33,509 bases of DNA from a virus, in the IMG/VR virus record IMGVR_UViG_3300032304_002372, positions 1 to 33,509 of that record. One strand, written 5' to 3'. A model generated the notes under the pieces. The model was given only the letters and a program-made list of their open reading frames with translations. It was not told the DNA's origin and made no database searches. A program made the position numbers and the translations under genes. This document shows, piece by piece, positions 14,555 through 22,074 of the stretch. Numbering within the stretch: position 1 is the stretch's first letter; each line of letters opens with the position of its first letter.

Positions 14555-14851
14555 TTAGGCCGTCAATGCCGACTTGGGCAAAATCAGCCCTGCTCCATAG
14601 ATGCTGTCATACTGACGACTCAGCTCTTCCACGGGCTCGCTGACCACTACGATTCTGTCGTTGCTGATCAGGAAGTCCTTGTCTGAACTGTAGTGCATCC
14701 AAGGCACCAGACCAACCTTGGGCTGAGCCGACTGCTGGCCTGGCTGCATGTACAGCATCAATGGATTGGTAATCTGAACATGATCTTCTTCCTGCTTGAA
14801 TTCACAGACTATGTCTTCACCGGTGATTAGACGTACTAATTTTATATTCAT
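14555..14851 (-). CDS. Sm-like domain protein, 98 aa
   Basis: The opening IKLVRLITGEDIVCEFKQE, followed by VQITNPLMLYM and VGLVPWMHYSSD, matches a small beta-barrel family often described as Sm-like in marine T4-like phages (a TGEDIV motif then a PxW motif). Such proteins may bind RNA, but this one has no demonstrated role that I know. AAGG lies six bases upstream of the ATG. It ends six bases before the strong promoter at 14549. Confidence 0.75.
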   Translation of the reverse strand: MNIKLVRLITGEDIVCEFKQEEDHVQITNPLMLYMQPGQQSAQPKVGLVPWMHYSSDKDFLISNDRIVVVSEPVEELSRQYDSIYGAGLILPKSALTA

Positions 14852-14862
14852 GTTATACCTTA

Positions 14863-15363
14863 TTAATGTTTATGATATGATTGATTCAATTGATGCTGAT
14901 TAAAAGGAAGGTCAGGCTCAACAATTAACCAGACGTCATCTTCGTTAGGTACCAAGAATGTATCAAACATGACAGCGTCAGTTTTACCTGTATTGACTCC
15001 GGACATACGTACTCGAGCCGGCATCCAATAACATTCACCGGCTACCTTACGAGCTGGTTCTGCACCATCCATGAACAGGGTCATCTCACCCCTGATGACA
15101 CAGGTCTGACCACCATAGGGATGAATATGTATGGGAGCACGCGTACCACGAGCACGGGTTGTGCGATGTGTAATCAGGGTAAGAGCAGTACCATTGATCT
15201 GTGTTACCGATAATTCTAAACTCTGTTTCTTGGCCAAGGTAGGATTCATTGGCAAGAGTTTTCCGTTGATAAGATTGCTTACCGGCGGAATATTGGGATT
15301 GGGTAACTCTGCGGCCATTAGACCAGTTGACAGCAGTATTGCTGCTAAAAGATATTTTTTCAT
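14863..15363 (-). CDS. secreted cupin-domain protein, 166 aa
   Basis: The start is placed at the ATG at 15363, which opens a signal peptide (MKKYLLAAILLSTGLMAAEL), rather than the in-frame TTG at 15375. The mature protein has a cupin core: the metal-type motif HIHPYGGQTCVIRGEMTLFMDG (H-x-H, then a G-x-M/L strand), followed by GECYWMP. This predicts a periplasmic metal-binding beta-barrel. Substrate unknown. Its leader contains a very stable GC hairpin (15380-15397) about 16 bases before the ATG, which doubles as the Hsp20 terminator and leaves little room for a Shine-Dalgarno. Confidence 0.8.
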   Translation of the reverse strand: MKKYLLAAILLSTGLMAAELPNPNIPPVSNLINGKLLPMNPTLAKKQSLELSVTQINGTALTLITHRTTRARGTRAPIHIHPYGGQTCVIRGEMTLFMDGAEPARKVAGECYWMPARVRMSGVNTGKTDAVMFDTFLVPNEDDVWLIVEPDLPFNQHQLNQSYHKH

Positions 15364-15372
15364 AATCACTTT

Positions 15373-15397
15373 CAATAAAGCGGGGATTGCTCCCCGC
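15373..15397 (-). terminator. terminator-like hairpin after hsp20
   Basis: In the transcript, GCGGGGA-GCAA-TCCCCGC (15397 to 15380): a perfect 7-bp GC-rich stem capped by a GNRA tetraloop, then UUUAUUG. It lies just after the hsp20 stop and just before the cupin ATG. The U-tract is short, so it could be a partial terminator or an mRNA-stabilising element. Confidence 0.65.
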
Positions 15398-15401
15398 AGG
15401 T

Positions 15402-15872
15402 TTATTGTTCTGTCAGCAATTGTTTCTTGCCATCAGCCTTTTCTTTGACGTCGATCTTCTTGGGCTTCTTATGCTCAGGTATGATACGCTCTAGTGCAAT
15501 CTTGAGCATGCCATTGAACATTTCAGCATCCTTGATTTCAATCTGATCATCTAGAGCAAAGGTGCGTGTAAAGTTACGAGCAGCAATACCCTTGAACAAG
15601 TAGTTGCCATCGTCTTCAGATGTATTGCCGCGTACAATTAACTTGTCATCGGCAAATTCAATATCAATTTCATGCTTGGCAAAACCAGCTACTGCTAGTT
15701 CAATGGCGTAGGTATTGTCACTGGTCTTCTTGATATTGAAGGGTGGATAGTTTGGAATATTTTTTGTGACATCGTCGTGCAGCTTGGCGATGCGATTGAC
15801 ATGTTCTTCAAATCCAACAAAGAATTTGTCGAAATCTTTAGGTAGGTTATTCATAGGTAACAACCAAGTCAT
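15402..15872 (-). CDS. hsp20: Hsp20/alpha-crystallin small heat-shock protein
   Basis: 156 aa, IbpA-type holdase chaperone. The alpha-crystallin domain spans about 45-135: YPPFNIKKTSDNTYAIELAV at the start, the strand region HEIDIEFADDKLIVRG, RNFTRTFALDDQIEI, and GMLKIALERI, followed by a Lys-rich tail. The N-terminus (FDKFFVGFEEHVNRIA) matches the IbpA N-terminal helix. T4-like marine phages commonly carry this gene. It is preceded by a good AAAAGGAG and bracketed by terminator-like hairpins on both sides, suggesting a separate transcription unit, though I see no consensus promoter in the 105-bp gap upstream. Confidence 0.95.
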   Translation of the reverse strand: MTWLLPMNNLPKDFDKFFVGFEEHVNRIAKLHDDVTKNIPNYPPFNIKKTSDNTYAIELAVAGFAKHEIDIEFADDKLIVRGNTSEDDGNYLFKGIAARNFTRTFALDDQIEIKDAEMFNGMLKIALERIIPEHKKPKKIDVKEKADGKKQLLTEQ

Positions 15873-15900
15873 ACAGTTCTCCTTTTAATTAAGCGAGTTA

Positions 15901-15928
15901 AAAATAAATGCTACCCCTGAGGCGTAGC
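15901..15928 (-). terminator. terminator-like hairpin after the 78-aa gene
   Basis: Transcript GCTACGCC-TCA-GGGGTAGC (one G-G mismatch in an 8-bp stem), followed by ATTTATTTTT. It would end the gp45-gp44-gp62-regA-78aa operon before hsp20. Confidence 0.6.
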
Positions 15929-15977
15929 TGTTGGGCAATTTTTACAACATACCCAGGTTGACTCCCCTCCCGAGAAA

Positions 15978-16214
15978 TTACTTACCAGGCATGGGCACGT
16001 GACCCACGTCTTCGGCCTGCACCAGCTCAGTGAGCTTGCTGGCCATTTCCTGTCTGCGTTCGTCATTGCGCTGGTCTTCTGGCACCTGCGGCAATGCCTG
16101 CTCGCGAATCTTATCGATTAGTTGTGCAACCGTATCATAGGGTTGCTTGGCCAAGGCAAATAAGATTGCGTTGGTTTCGTTGATGCTTAGATTTAGATGT
16201 ATGTTATCACCCAT
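15978..16214 (-). CDS. conserved small protein, 78 aa
   Basis: The start is set at 16214 because AGGAG lies seven bases upstream; the longer frame to 16289 runs antisense-like through regA with no ribosome-binding site. The product opens MGDNIHLNLSINETNAILFAL, followed by LPYDTVAQLIDKIREQA-like sequence: a helical protein resembling small proteins found in many tailed phages (LsxxEVNxIL...L...P...V..LI.KI..QA). Function unknown. It is the last gene of the replication operon, just after regA. Confidence 0.8.
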   Translation of the reverse strand: MGDNIHLNLSINETNAILFALAKQPYDTVAQLIDKIREQALPQVPEDQRNDERRQEMASKLTELVQAEDVGHVPMPGK

Positions 16215-16218
16215 AGTA

Positions 16219-16647
16219 TTACTCCTTGTAACCACGTTTTTTACCAATGTTATATTTCGCCTGAAGATTCCATTGATTCTTCTCATCATAGTTCAGAATC
16301 TTTATCTGGCTCATGGGAGCCTGATCCTGATATTTATCCGAGTCGATAATAGAAACTAGACCCCAATCTGCCAAAAGTTTAGCAATACTGTTGCGACGCT
16401 GTATATCATTGCGACTTAGATCAGCAGCTTTCCCATCCAAGGCGAACAGCTCTTTGAAGTGTACAATGAAATAATGCCCTTGTTTGTGCAGGATATGACA
16501 GCTCTGATACAGCGTATTATCTCTGCGGCTAGCCACACCGATGCGAGTCAGGGTTTCACGAACCTTGAGGAAATCGTCGGGCTGCGTTAATCGTACTTCA
16601 AGAGGACTGTATTCAAAAGGTAAGTCCAGATTAAAAAAATCAGTCAT
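16219..16647 (-). CDS. regA: RegA translational repressor
   Basis: T4 RegA binds early phage mRNAs at their initiation regions and blocks translation. The match is clear: DDFLKVRETLTRIGVASRRDN, LYQSCHILHKQGHYFIVHFKE and AKLLADWGLVSII align with T4 RegA along its length. It is 142 aa versus 122 in T4, with about 16 extra N-terminal residues and a basic tail (YNIGKKRGYKE). The ATG overlaps the gp62 stop as ATGA, keeping the T4 order 62-regA. In T4, RegA represses itself and the clamp-loader genes; the same is likely here. Confidence 0.96.
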   Translation of the reverse strand: MTDFFNLDLPFEYSPLEVRLTQPDDFLKVRETLTRIGVASRRDNTLYQSCHILHKQGHYFIVHFKELFALDGKAADLSRNDIQRRNSIAKLLADWGLVSIIDSDKYQDQAPMSQIKILNYDEKNQWNLQAKYNIGKKRGYKE

Positions 16648-17084
16648 AATTTACCGCCTTTGTTCAATTTTTTCTTTATTATTTCCAGCTGAACATCGGA
16701 CAACAGGGGAAGTACCTGGCGGGCTTTATCTATGCTATAACCATAGTATTCCTGGACTGTTTCCAGCGCATCAACCGTTTCTGGTTTCAACCACTTGTTG
16801 AATCTTTTGCGTGGTCTAACGGTATTTATAAGAAAATCGAACTGAAGGCGAGCAGTGATATGCGGACGACTGTTCATTTCGTTGGCATAGATTACGGTGT
16901 CTGCTCCATAGCTTAGCCCTTTGTTGATGAGCCAGGGACTGTACTGCTTTTCTGACCATTCATCAACAATGAGTTCTTCCTTGCTATGATGGATAGCATT
17001 GATAAAATCAAAGGGGCTGATGCTGGGCTTTTTCCAGACTTCTTCTACCTTTTCTACTACATCAAATCCCAGAGCATTCTTCAT
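16644..17084 (-). CDS. 62: clamp loader small subunit gp62
   Basis: Partners gp44 in the clamp loader that opens gp45. Identified by position (between gp44 and RegA, as in T4) and by features of the short marine version: SPFDFINAIHHSKEELIV, YSPWLINKGLSYGADTV, NEMNSRPHITARLQFDFL, RPRKRFNKWLKP. It is 146 aa against 187 in T4. ATGA overlaps couple it to both neighbours, which would help fix the 44:62 ratio together with the intervening genes. Confidence 0.9.
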   Translation of the reverse strand: MKNALGFDVVEKVEEVWKKPSISPFDFINAIHHSKEELIVDEWSEKQYSPWLINKGLSYGADTVIYANEMNSRPHITARLQFDFLINTVRPRKRFNKWLKPETVDALETVQEYYGYSIDKARQVLPLLSDVQLEIIKKKLNKGGKL

Positions 17085-17272
17085 TTCAGGAAGTCCTCGG
17101 CTTCTTCATCAGACAAGGGTCGCTGCACCAGAGTAAACAACAGGGGCATACCATCGGCTGCACGACGCAGCAGCAGTTGGCGGAGAAATTTTTCTCCCTG
17201 AGCTCGCCAGATCGGACTATTCAAAATAGTAAAGCCGCACTGATCTGCTAGCTTTCTAATATCATCATTCAT
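17081..17272 (-). CDS. small conserved protein, 63 aa
   Basis: Unrecognised helical protein: MNDDIRKLADQCGF, then WRAQGEKFLRQLLLRRA and an acidic end (PLSDEEAEDFLK). GGAG lies five bases before the ATG, but a promoter -10 at 17282-17287 suggests some transcripts begin downstream of that GGAG. Its stop overlaps the gp62 start. It may be a replisome accessory protein by position only. Confidence 0.7.
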   Translation of the reverse strand: MNDDIRKLADQCGFTILNSPIWRAQGEKFLRQLLLRRAADGMPLLFTLVQRPLSDEEAEDFLK

Positions 17273-17281
17273 CTAAGCTCC

Positions 17282-17310
17282 ATTTTATAGATTCCAGCAT
17301 TGTTTGTCAA
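17282..17310 (-). promoter_or_regulatory. possible sigma70 promoter before the gp62/regA group
   Basis: TTGACA (17305-17310), 17 bp, TAAAAT (17282-17287). It lies across the end of the hydroxylase-like gene and would add transcription of the 63-aa gene, gp62 and regA independent of gp45/gp44. Confidence 0.5.
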
Positions 17311-17872
17311 TCTCAACCACTGCAGTAATTCTCCAATCCGACCCCTGGTTGTGCATGTAATGCTGGGTATGTATACCATTAAAGGCACGAAACTCGCCAG
17401 TGCCCCAGATCTTTTCTTCTCCACCAAATACCAGACATTGTTTTTCTGGTTCAGGTATATGTATACCAAAGCTTACTGTATAACCTTCTACAGGCTGATC
17501 AGGCTGACCCATGGATTCAGATATCCAAGCCCAGACATTGCTATCGTCATGCACTGGTAACTGCTTGCCTGGGCGAATAAAATTGATGCACATATCAATC
17601 ATACCAGGACACTTGAACAATTGATCCAGACTACGTTCCCAACCATGAGCAAACTGCTCCTGTACTGTCCTGGCATCAACCATGGGCAGAGCCATGAAAC
17701 CTAGCGCATTCTCGGCTGGCATAACATAACGAGATTGTGCATCTATTCCAATTTCATCGATGTTATATTTTAATTTCCAGTCTGCATAATCATCTAGTAA
17801 ACACTGTTGCAGTAATTCTAGTTGATCATAGTACTGATATTGTCTTGGATCACCCAGCCACATTCCATTCAC
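17285..17872 (-). CDS. aspartyl/asparaginyl beta-hydroxylase-like Fe(II)/2OG protein A
   Basis: 195 aa. Motifs of the Asp/Asn beta-hydroxylase superfamily: FIRPGKQLPVHDDS with H108-D-D110, the strand GYTVSFGIHIP, FGGEEKIWGTGEFRAFNG, distal His (H168 or H171) in HTQHYMHN and R181 in DWRITAVVEID. Homologous along its length to the next gene upstream, so they are old tandem paralogues. The start is probably GTG at 17872 or ATG at 17863; neither has a clear ribosome-binding site, and the gene overlaps the paralogue by up to 23 bp. The substrate is unknown. Confidence 0.82.
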   Translation of the reverse strand: MNGMWLGDPRQYQYYDQLELLQQCLLDDYADWKLKYNIDEIGIDAQSRYVMPAENALGFMALPMVDARTVQEQFAHGWERSLDQLFKCPGMIDMCINFIRPGKQLPVHDDSNVWAWISESMGQPDQPVEGYTVSFGIHIPEPEKQCLVFGGEEKIWGTGEFRAFNGIHTQHYMHNQGSDWRITAVVEIDKQCWNL

Positions 17873-18416
17873 TACTTTCTATGTCAAAGACTGCAGTCAC
17901 ACGCCAGCTATCAGCATTGTTTAAAACTCGGTGCTCATGCAGACCATCAAAGGCATAGATCTCCTGATTGACATGCGCACGCTGATCAGCACCAAAAGCA
18001 ATGTACTGCACATCTGCATTGGGCGGCATTAGCATATCAATACCTATGGCTATGGTATAGCCAGTTGTTCCTGGCCAGCGGTTGTTGATGCGTTCCCAGT
18101 TAGTGTCTGTATGTGGAGGTAACTGGCCGCCGGGTCTGACATAGTTAATTACACCCTGTTTAAGACCAGGAAATTGTAGAATCAATTGTCTGGTTTCGGT
18201 AAACCAGGGATCTGGATTTAGTAAACCATTGAAGTAAACAAGATAGGCCCACCAGTCAGCATCATATTCGGTAAGCTCAGGATATTCTTGAGCTGTAACA
18301 TCTATGCAATAGCTGGTTGGATCTAAATCTTTTACCTGCTGATAATCCCGGGTCAGGGCACCAACCAGATCCTGCAGTAAATTATAGTGCTTGTACAGGG
18401 TTGGGTCTATGAACAT
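17850..18416 (-). CDS. aspartyl/asparaginyl beta-hydroxylase-like Fe(II)/2OG protein B
   Basis: 188 aa paralogue of the gene downstream, sharing VRPGGQLPPHTDTN (H102-T-D104), GYTIAIGIDM, FGADQ, IYAFDGLHEHRVLNN (H160/H162) and WRVTAVFDIE (R172). All three catalytic elements of a 2OG-dependent hydroxylase are intact. It begins at a TAATG junction with gp44, so it is translated in the replication operon. Not part of the T4 operon and has no known role in replication. Confidence 0.85.
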   Translation of the reverse strand: MFIDPTLYKHYNLLQDLVGALTRDYQQVKDLDPTSYCIDVTAQEYPELTEYDADWWAYLVYFNGLLNPDPWFTETRQLILQFPGLKQGVINYVRPGGQLPPHTDTNWERINNRWPGTTGYTIAIGIDMLMPPNADVQYIAFGADQRAHVNQEIYAFDGLHEHRVLNNADSWRVTAVFDIESSEWNVAG

Positions 18417-19366
18417 TACTTGGACTCCTTGAATTCCACGGCAGCCATGATTTCAGTCAGGCAAGCCACAAGATTGATTTCGGCATCAGCTACAAATGCT
18501 GCCTTGTACTGATAGTCTGCCAACAACAAAATTAACTGTGGAACCTGCTTGACCTGATCGGTTAGCTGATCGTAGATTAGACGAAACAGAGTCTGTGGAT
18601 CTGAGTCAATGTTGTTCACAACCCACTGACGCATCTTCTTGAAGTCTTTGTCCTTCAAGGCATCAGTCAGGTCTTTGATGTTGGCTTCTTTCATATTTAT
18701 CAGAACGCCTTCATCGATCACACCACTGACACTATACCTTTGCAACTCATTCAATACTCGACGATAGTCTGGAAAGTGTCGCTCAACCAGCTTGGCCACA
18801 CTCTTGGAGTCTGCTGTAATGTTCTCAGTCTTTAATATCTCCATGACACGTTTAAAGAAGCCTGCAGCAATCTTGGGCCGATCTGCATTCACAATCTTAA
18901 ACTCTACCACAGTCGTTCTACTGTGCAGTGGAGCAATAATTCTGTTCTTAAAATTACAGGTAAAGATGAAACGACAATTGCTGCTGAACTCTTCGATAAA
19001 GTTACGCAGAGCTGGTTGAGTGCTGTTAGGATTAAGATAGTCAGCCTCATCTAAAATTACTATCTTGGTCTTACCAGTAAAGCTGACTGTGCTTGCAAAG
19101 CCCAGTATTTCATTTCTCAGAGTATCAATATTGCCATTCATACTTCCATTGATCACAATATAATCGGTACCCAACTCTTCACACAAGGCTCGTGCCACAG
19201 TAGTCTTGCCCATGCCTGCTCCACCACAGAGCAGCATGTTGGGTATCTCACCCTTGTCCAGAAACTGCTTGAAGGTTGCCTTCTGGTCTTCGGGTAAGAT
19301 ACAGTCATCAATAGTTCTAGGGCGATACTTCTCTACCCATAGAAACTCATCATCACGATATTGCAT
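18416..19366 (-). CDS. 44: clamp loader large subunit gp44 (AAA+ ATPase)
   Basis: 316 aa (T4 gp44 319). ATP-driven loader of the gp45 clamp, acting with gp62. Walker A GGAGMGKTT (48-56), Walker B VILDEADYL (102-110), the sensor-1 region SNCRFIFTCNFKNRI and an arginine-finger-like HSRT about residue 150. N-terminal LWVEKYRPRTIDDCILP is the usual RFC-type start. It lies between a 64-aa gene and the two hydroxylase paralogues. Confidence 0.97.
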   Translation of the reverse strand: MQYRDDEFLWVEKYRPRTIDDCILPEDQKATFKQFLDKGEIPNMLLCGGAGMGKTTVARALCEELGTDYIVINGSMNGNIDTLRNEILGFASTVSFTGKTKIVILDEADYLNPNSTQPALRNFIEEFSSNCRFIFTCNFKNRIIAPLHSRTTVVEFKIVNADRPKIAAGFFKRVMEILKTENITADSKSVAKLVERHFPDYRRVLNELQRYSVSGVIDEGVLINMKEANIKDLTDALKDKDFKKMRQWVVNNIDSDPQTLFRLIYDQLTDQVKQVPQLILLLADYQYKAAFVADAEINLVACLTEIMAAVEFKESK

Positions 19367-19561
19367 CTAGTCTTCCTCGCCGGTTAAATCTGGCTCTGCC
19401 TTGATCTGAACTTCCAACGGATAACCTGTAGCAGCCAACCAGGTATTGATGTTCATCATTACTTTGTAGGTGTTACTTGACTCAAAGGTAACGTCAACAT
19501 CTAGTTCGGTGTCACCATTGTCATTGTTCTGTGTATACTGCAGACGGAATCTTTCGTTCAT
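19367..19561 (-). CDS. small acidic protein between gp45 and gp44, 64 aa
   Basis: Unrecognised. Strongly acidic (ends AEPDLTGEED) and predicted to be mostly beta (TELDVDVTFESSNTYKVMM). Its ATG overlaps the gp45 stop, and its own stop directly abuts the gp44 ATG. Similar small genes lie at this spot in marine T4-like phages. A clamp or loader modulator is a guess from position. Confidence 0.75.
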   Translation of the reverse strand: MNERFRLQYTQNNDNGDTELDVDVTFESSNTYKVMMNINTWLAATGYPLEVQIKAEPDLTGEED

Positions 19562-20217
19562 ACTACGCTATCCTTTTCCATGACGATCCAATACTGCAGA
19601 TCCTTGGTTGTGTGTTTAAAGTGCAGGAACTTCTTCTTGCTCAGGGTCACCTTATAGGCATCGGGAATCATTTTAAAATTCTCAATGGCAATCAGTCCAT
19701 TGAATTCATGTTCACTGTCTGGCAATTGACGCTTGTAGCTATTGGCAGTCGCTATCTTTGGATCGCCAATGCTGAGTGTTACTTTACCAGCCTTGCTCAC
19801 CAGGTTCACAAACTTGGCACCTACAATGGCTGCTGCCTTGTTTAGTGTCTCAATGTCGGCCTTGCTTAGATCAAACTCATAGTGGTTGTCCACTGGAATT
19901 GACTTGCCTGCTTCGGGAGCAATAATAACATTCTCTTCGGCATAGAAGTATTCAAACTTACCACCGTCTTTGGTTACTGTTAGGCTCTTGTCACCGAACT
20001 CTACATCCTGATCTTCCATCAATGTCAGTAAACTCAACAGGCTACCTAACTCATAGATGCAACAGTCCTGTGGAAATTCATCGGCCACAGTTGACTTAGC
20101 GAAGATAGTCTTGTTGGGGCTAATGGTTGCCAATTCTTTGCCTGGACGGATATGCAGGTTACCATTGATGCTAGCGAAATTCTGCATCAGTTTAATTGTA
20201 TCATTGCTTATTTTCAT
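19558..20217 (-). CDS. 45: DNA polymerase sliding clamp gp45
   Basis: 219 aa (T4 228). Trimeric processivity clamp, also the mobile activator of T4 late transcription. Start set at 20217, where AAGGAG lies seven bases upstream and the product opens MKISNDTIKLMQNFASING; the longer frame has no ribosome-binding site. The domain pattern (SLLSLLTLMEDQDVEFGDKS, the repeated second domain, C-terminal HFKHTTKDLQYWIVMEKD) matches T4-type clamps. It heads the gp45-gp44-gp62-regA operon and has its own promoter at 20243-20271. Confidence 0.95.
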   Translation of the reverse strand: MKISNDTIKLMQNFASINGNLHIRPGKELATISPNKTIFAKSTVADEFPQDCCIYELGSLLSLLTLMEDQDVEFGDKSLTVTKDGGKFEYFYAEENVIIAPEAGKSIPVDNHYEFDLSKADIETLNKAAAIVGAKFVNLVSKAGKVTLSIGDPKIATANSYKRQLPDSEHEFNGLIAIENFKMIPDAYKVTLSKKKFLHFKHTTKDLQYWIVMEKDSVV

Positions 20218-20230
20218 ACTCACTCCTTGG

Positions 20231-20857
20231 TTAATATGGATCATTGTAATGTATATTGAGCGCGTTGTCAATAGACTGATTGAGTTCGTCTATCGTTCCG
20301 TGATTAAGTATAAAGCCATCTAGATCCAAACCCATCCAGGCCCATTCGCTCTGATGTGGAATATCAGAGGGCGGTTTGCCTGCAGGAAATTCTAAATACC
20401 ACATGGCATCATGCACCCAGTCTGGATCTGCACCCCGCTGTATTTTAAATACCTTGCCGCCAGCTTCTTGTATGGCCTTGATCTCGTTGGGGAAACGACA
20501 GTCGGTAATAACTATGTTGCTGGTAGCAGTGCGTAGTCGATTCTCTAGACTGGCTACCCAGATGTCAGTATGGAAACCCTGACGACCAACTTCGGTGCCC
20601 CATTGCTGCAGTATCCAGCGCGGTGTCAGCTCCAGTATACCCAGACGACTGGACCACCAGAGGTCGGTCTGCTCACGCCAATGACGACTTTCTGCTGTTG
20701 CGCCTTCTAACAGATCCCGATCCCAGCCAAAGACGTTTGCCACTGCGTCTTTCAACGGAGCAGCAAAACTATCTCGTTTAAAACCACGATTATTGACCAG
20801 ATAATCGGCAGCAGTATCCTTACCACTGCCGATCAGGCCCACAAAGCCTATTATCAT
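20231..20857 (-). CDS. 1: deoxynucleoside monophosphate kinase (gp1-like)
   Basis: 208 aa P-loop kinase that phosphorylates dNMPs for phage DNA synthesis. P-loop GLIGSGKDTAADYL (7-20), SFAAPLKDAVANVFGWDRDLL (substrate lid region), WILQQWGTEVGR and IVITDCRFPNE match T4 gp1-type kinases. T4 gp1 is 241 aa. T4 gp1 accepts modified hydroxymethyl-dCMP; whether this one prefers modified nucleotides cannot be seen. Start overlaps the CobS-like stop by four bases. Confidence 0.9.
   Translation of the reverse strand: MIIGFVGLIGSGKDTAADYLVNNRGFKRDSFAAPLKDAVANVFGWDRDLLEGATAESRHWREQTDLWWSSRLGILELTPRWILQQWGTEVGRQGFHTDIWVASLENRLRTATSNIVITDCRFPNEIKAIQEAGGKVFKIQRGADPDWVHDAMWYLEFPAGKPPSDIPHQSEWAWMGLDLDGFILNHGTIDELNQSIDNALNIHYNDPY
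20243..20271 (-). promoter_or_regulatory. sigma70-like promoter for gp45 operon
   Basis: TTGACA (20266-20271), 17 bp, TACAAT (20243-20248), within the 3' end of the dNMP kinase gene and 26 bp before the gp45 ATG. Perfect -35, five of six at -10. Confidence 0.7.
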
Positions 20858-22005
20858 ATTGGTTGAACCTCCTGGATAACTTCAACTGGCGCTGGTGCTG
20901 GATCAGGATTGACAGCCGGAGCATCTACCTTGCTGTACAAGTCCAGGAAGGCTGTCTTGGTCTCATCGTCGAAACGATTGGTACAGAGTTCGATAGCCTT
21001 GCTACGATCACCGAACATGGCAAAGGCCTTGACAATATGCAGTAATCGACGTGTGCTAACCAATTCATCGATGCCACCCTCTTCGAAGGTACGACGAATA
21101 ATGTCGGCCCAGCTTACCAGTTTGTTGGCAAAATCTTCGTCAGTGCATTTTAATTCTTCCATCTTGCCCAGCACAATCTTCTTCTCTACCTTGCTATTGG
21201 GAAATTCCTGCTCCACAGTAATGGCAAAGCGTTCCAAGAAGGCATCGTCAATCATCTGTGCACCACTGAAGCGACCATCTTCAGTACCCCGACCCTTGGT
21301 ATTGGCAGTAGCAATAATAGTAAAGCCTGGAGCTGGTTCAATAACCTCGCCAGTCTTCTTGTTCAGGTAGCTCTTGCCTTCCATGATAGCCTGCATACAC
21401 ATGAGCTTGTTGCTGCCACGATCACATTCGTCAATCAACAATACTGCACCACGTTTCATGGCCATCAATACTGGACCTTCACGGTACACAATATTACCAT
21501 TGACCAGGGTATTGCCGCCGATTAAATCGTCTTCGTCGGTCTCGATGCTGATATTGACACGAATACATTCACGTTTAAGATCTGCGCACACCTGCTCCAC
21601 CATGGTAGTCTTACCATTGCCACTCAGGCCAGTAATGAATACAGGATAGAAGATTTTACTCTGCAAGATGCTTTTCAGATCTTTGAAAAAGCCAAAAGGA
21701 ACATACTGCGATTCTTTGGTAGGTACCAGATTGTCCACCTTGGTCTCCAGTGTCTGTGGTTTAACCATGGGCAGTACCTGAGCAACCATGGCAGGCGCAT
21801 ACACCAGGTTATCGGAAAAACATGATATGTTGTACATGCCACGCCCAGCCTTGGCTTCGGGATTGTCAAGAATAAAACGGGGATAGGGCAGATTTAACTG
21901 CTTGGCTTCTTCAATAATCTCACCCCGACTGACCGCAGTGCCGTAGCCTCGGGCCAGATGATTGACGAACTGTTCTTTCTGATCGTCGGTCCATTTTGTC
22001 GTCAT
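20854..22005 (-). CDS. cobS: CobS/MoxR-like AAA+ ATPase
   Basis: 383 aa. Walker A GLSGNGKTTM (126-135), Walker B AVLLIDECDRG (187-197), then IIATANTKGRGTEDGRF and AFLERFAITVE, a typical MoxR/CobS core. Start at 22005 chosen because GAGGAG lies eight bases upstream. Bacterial CobS with CobT forms the cobaltochelatase chaperone for B12 synthesis; in T4-like marine phages the role is unproven. The neighbouring gene encodes the matching VWA protein, as in other MoxR-VWA pairs that remodel protein complexes. It has its own consensus promoter at 22046-22074. Confidence 0.92.
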   Translation of the reverse strand: MTTKWTDDQKEQFVNHLARGYGTAVSRGEIIEEAKQLNLPYPRFILDNPEAKAGRGMYNISCFSDNLVYAPAMVAQVLPMVKPQTLETKVDNLVPTKESQYVPFGFFKDLKSILQSKIFYPVFITGLSGNGKTTMVEQVCADLKRECIRVNISIETDEDDLIGGNTLVNGNIVYREGPVLMAMKRGAVLLIDECDRGSNKLMCMQAIMEGKSYLNKKTGEVIEPAPGFTIIATANTKGRGTEDGRFSGAQMIDDAFLERFAITVEQEFPNSKVEKKIVLGKMEELKCTDEDFANKLVSWADIIRRTFEEGGIDELVSTRRLLHIVKAFAMFGDRSKAIELCTNRFDDETKTAFLDLYSKVDAPAVNPDPAPAPVEVIQEVQPI

Positions 22006-22045
22006 AGTATATCTCCTCATCAAATTAAATCATCACTGTACTACT

Positions 22046-22074
22046 ATTATAGCAAAAATTCAGCAGTTTGTCAA
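22046..22074 (-). promoter_or_regulatory. consensus sigma70 promoter for the CobS-like gene
   Basis: GCTTGACA (-35 at 22069-22074), 17 bp, TGC-TATAAT (22046-22051). Perfect at both boxes with an extended -10. The TGA stop of the CobT-like gene (22073-22071) lies within the -35. Confidence 0.88.

Noticed and set aside
16321-16834. TATAAATA or ATAAATA on the minus strand inside gp62 and regA
   Set aside because: They lie within coding sequence of early genes; such 7-8-mers are expected by chance in 33 kb.
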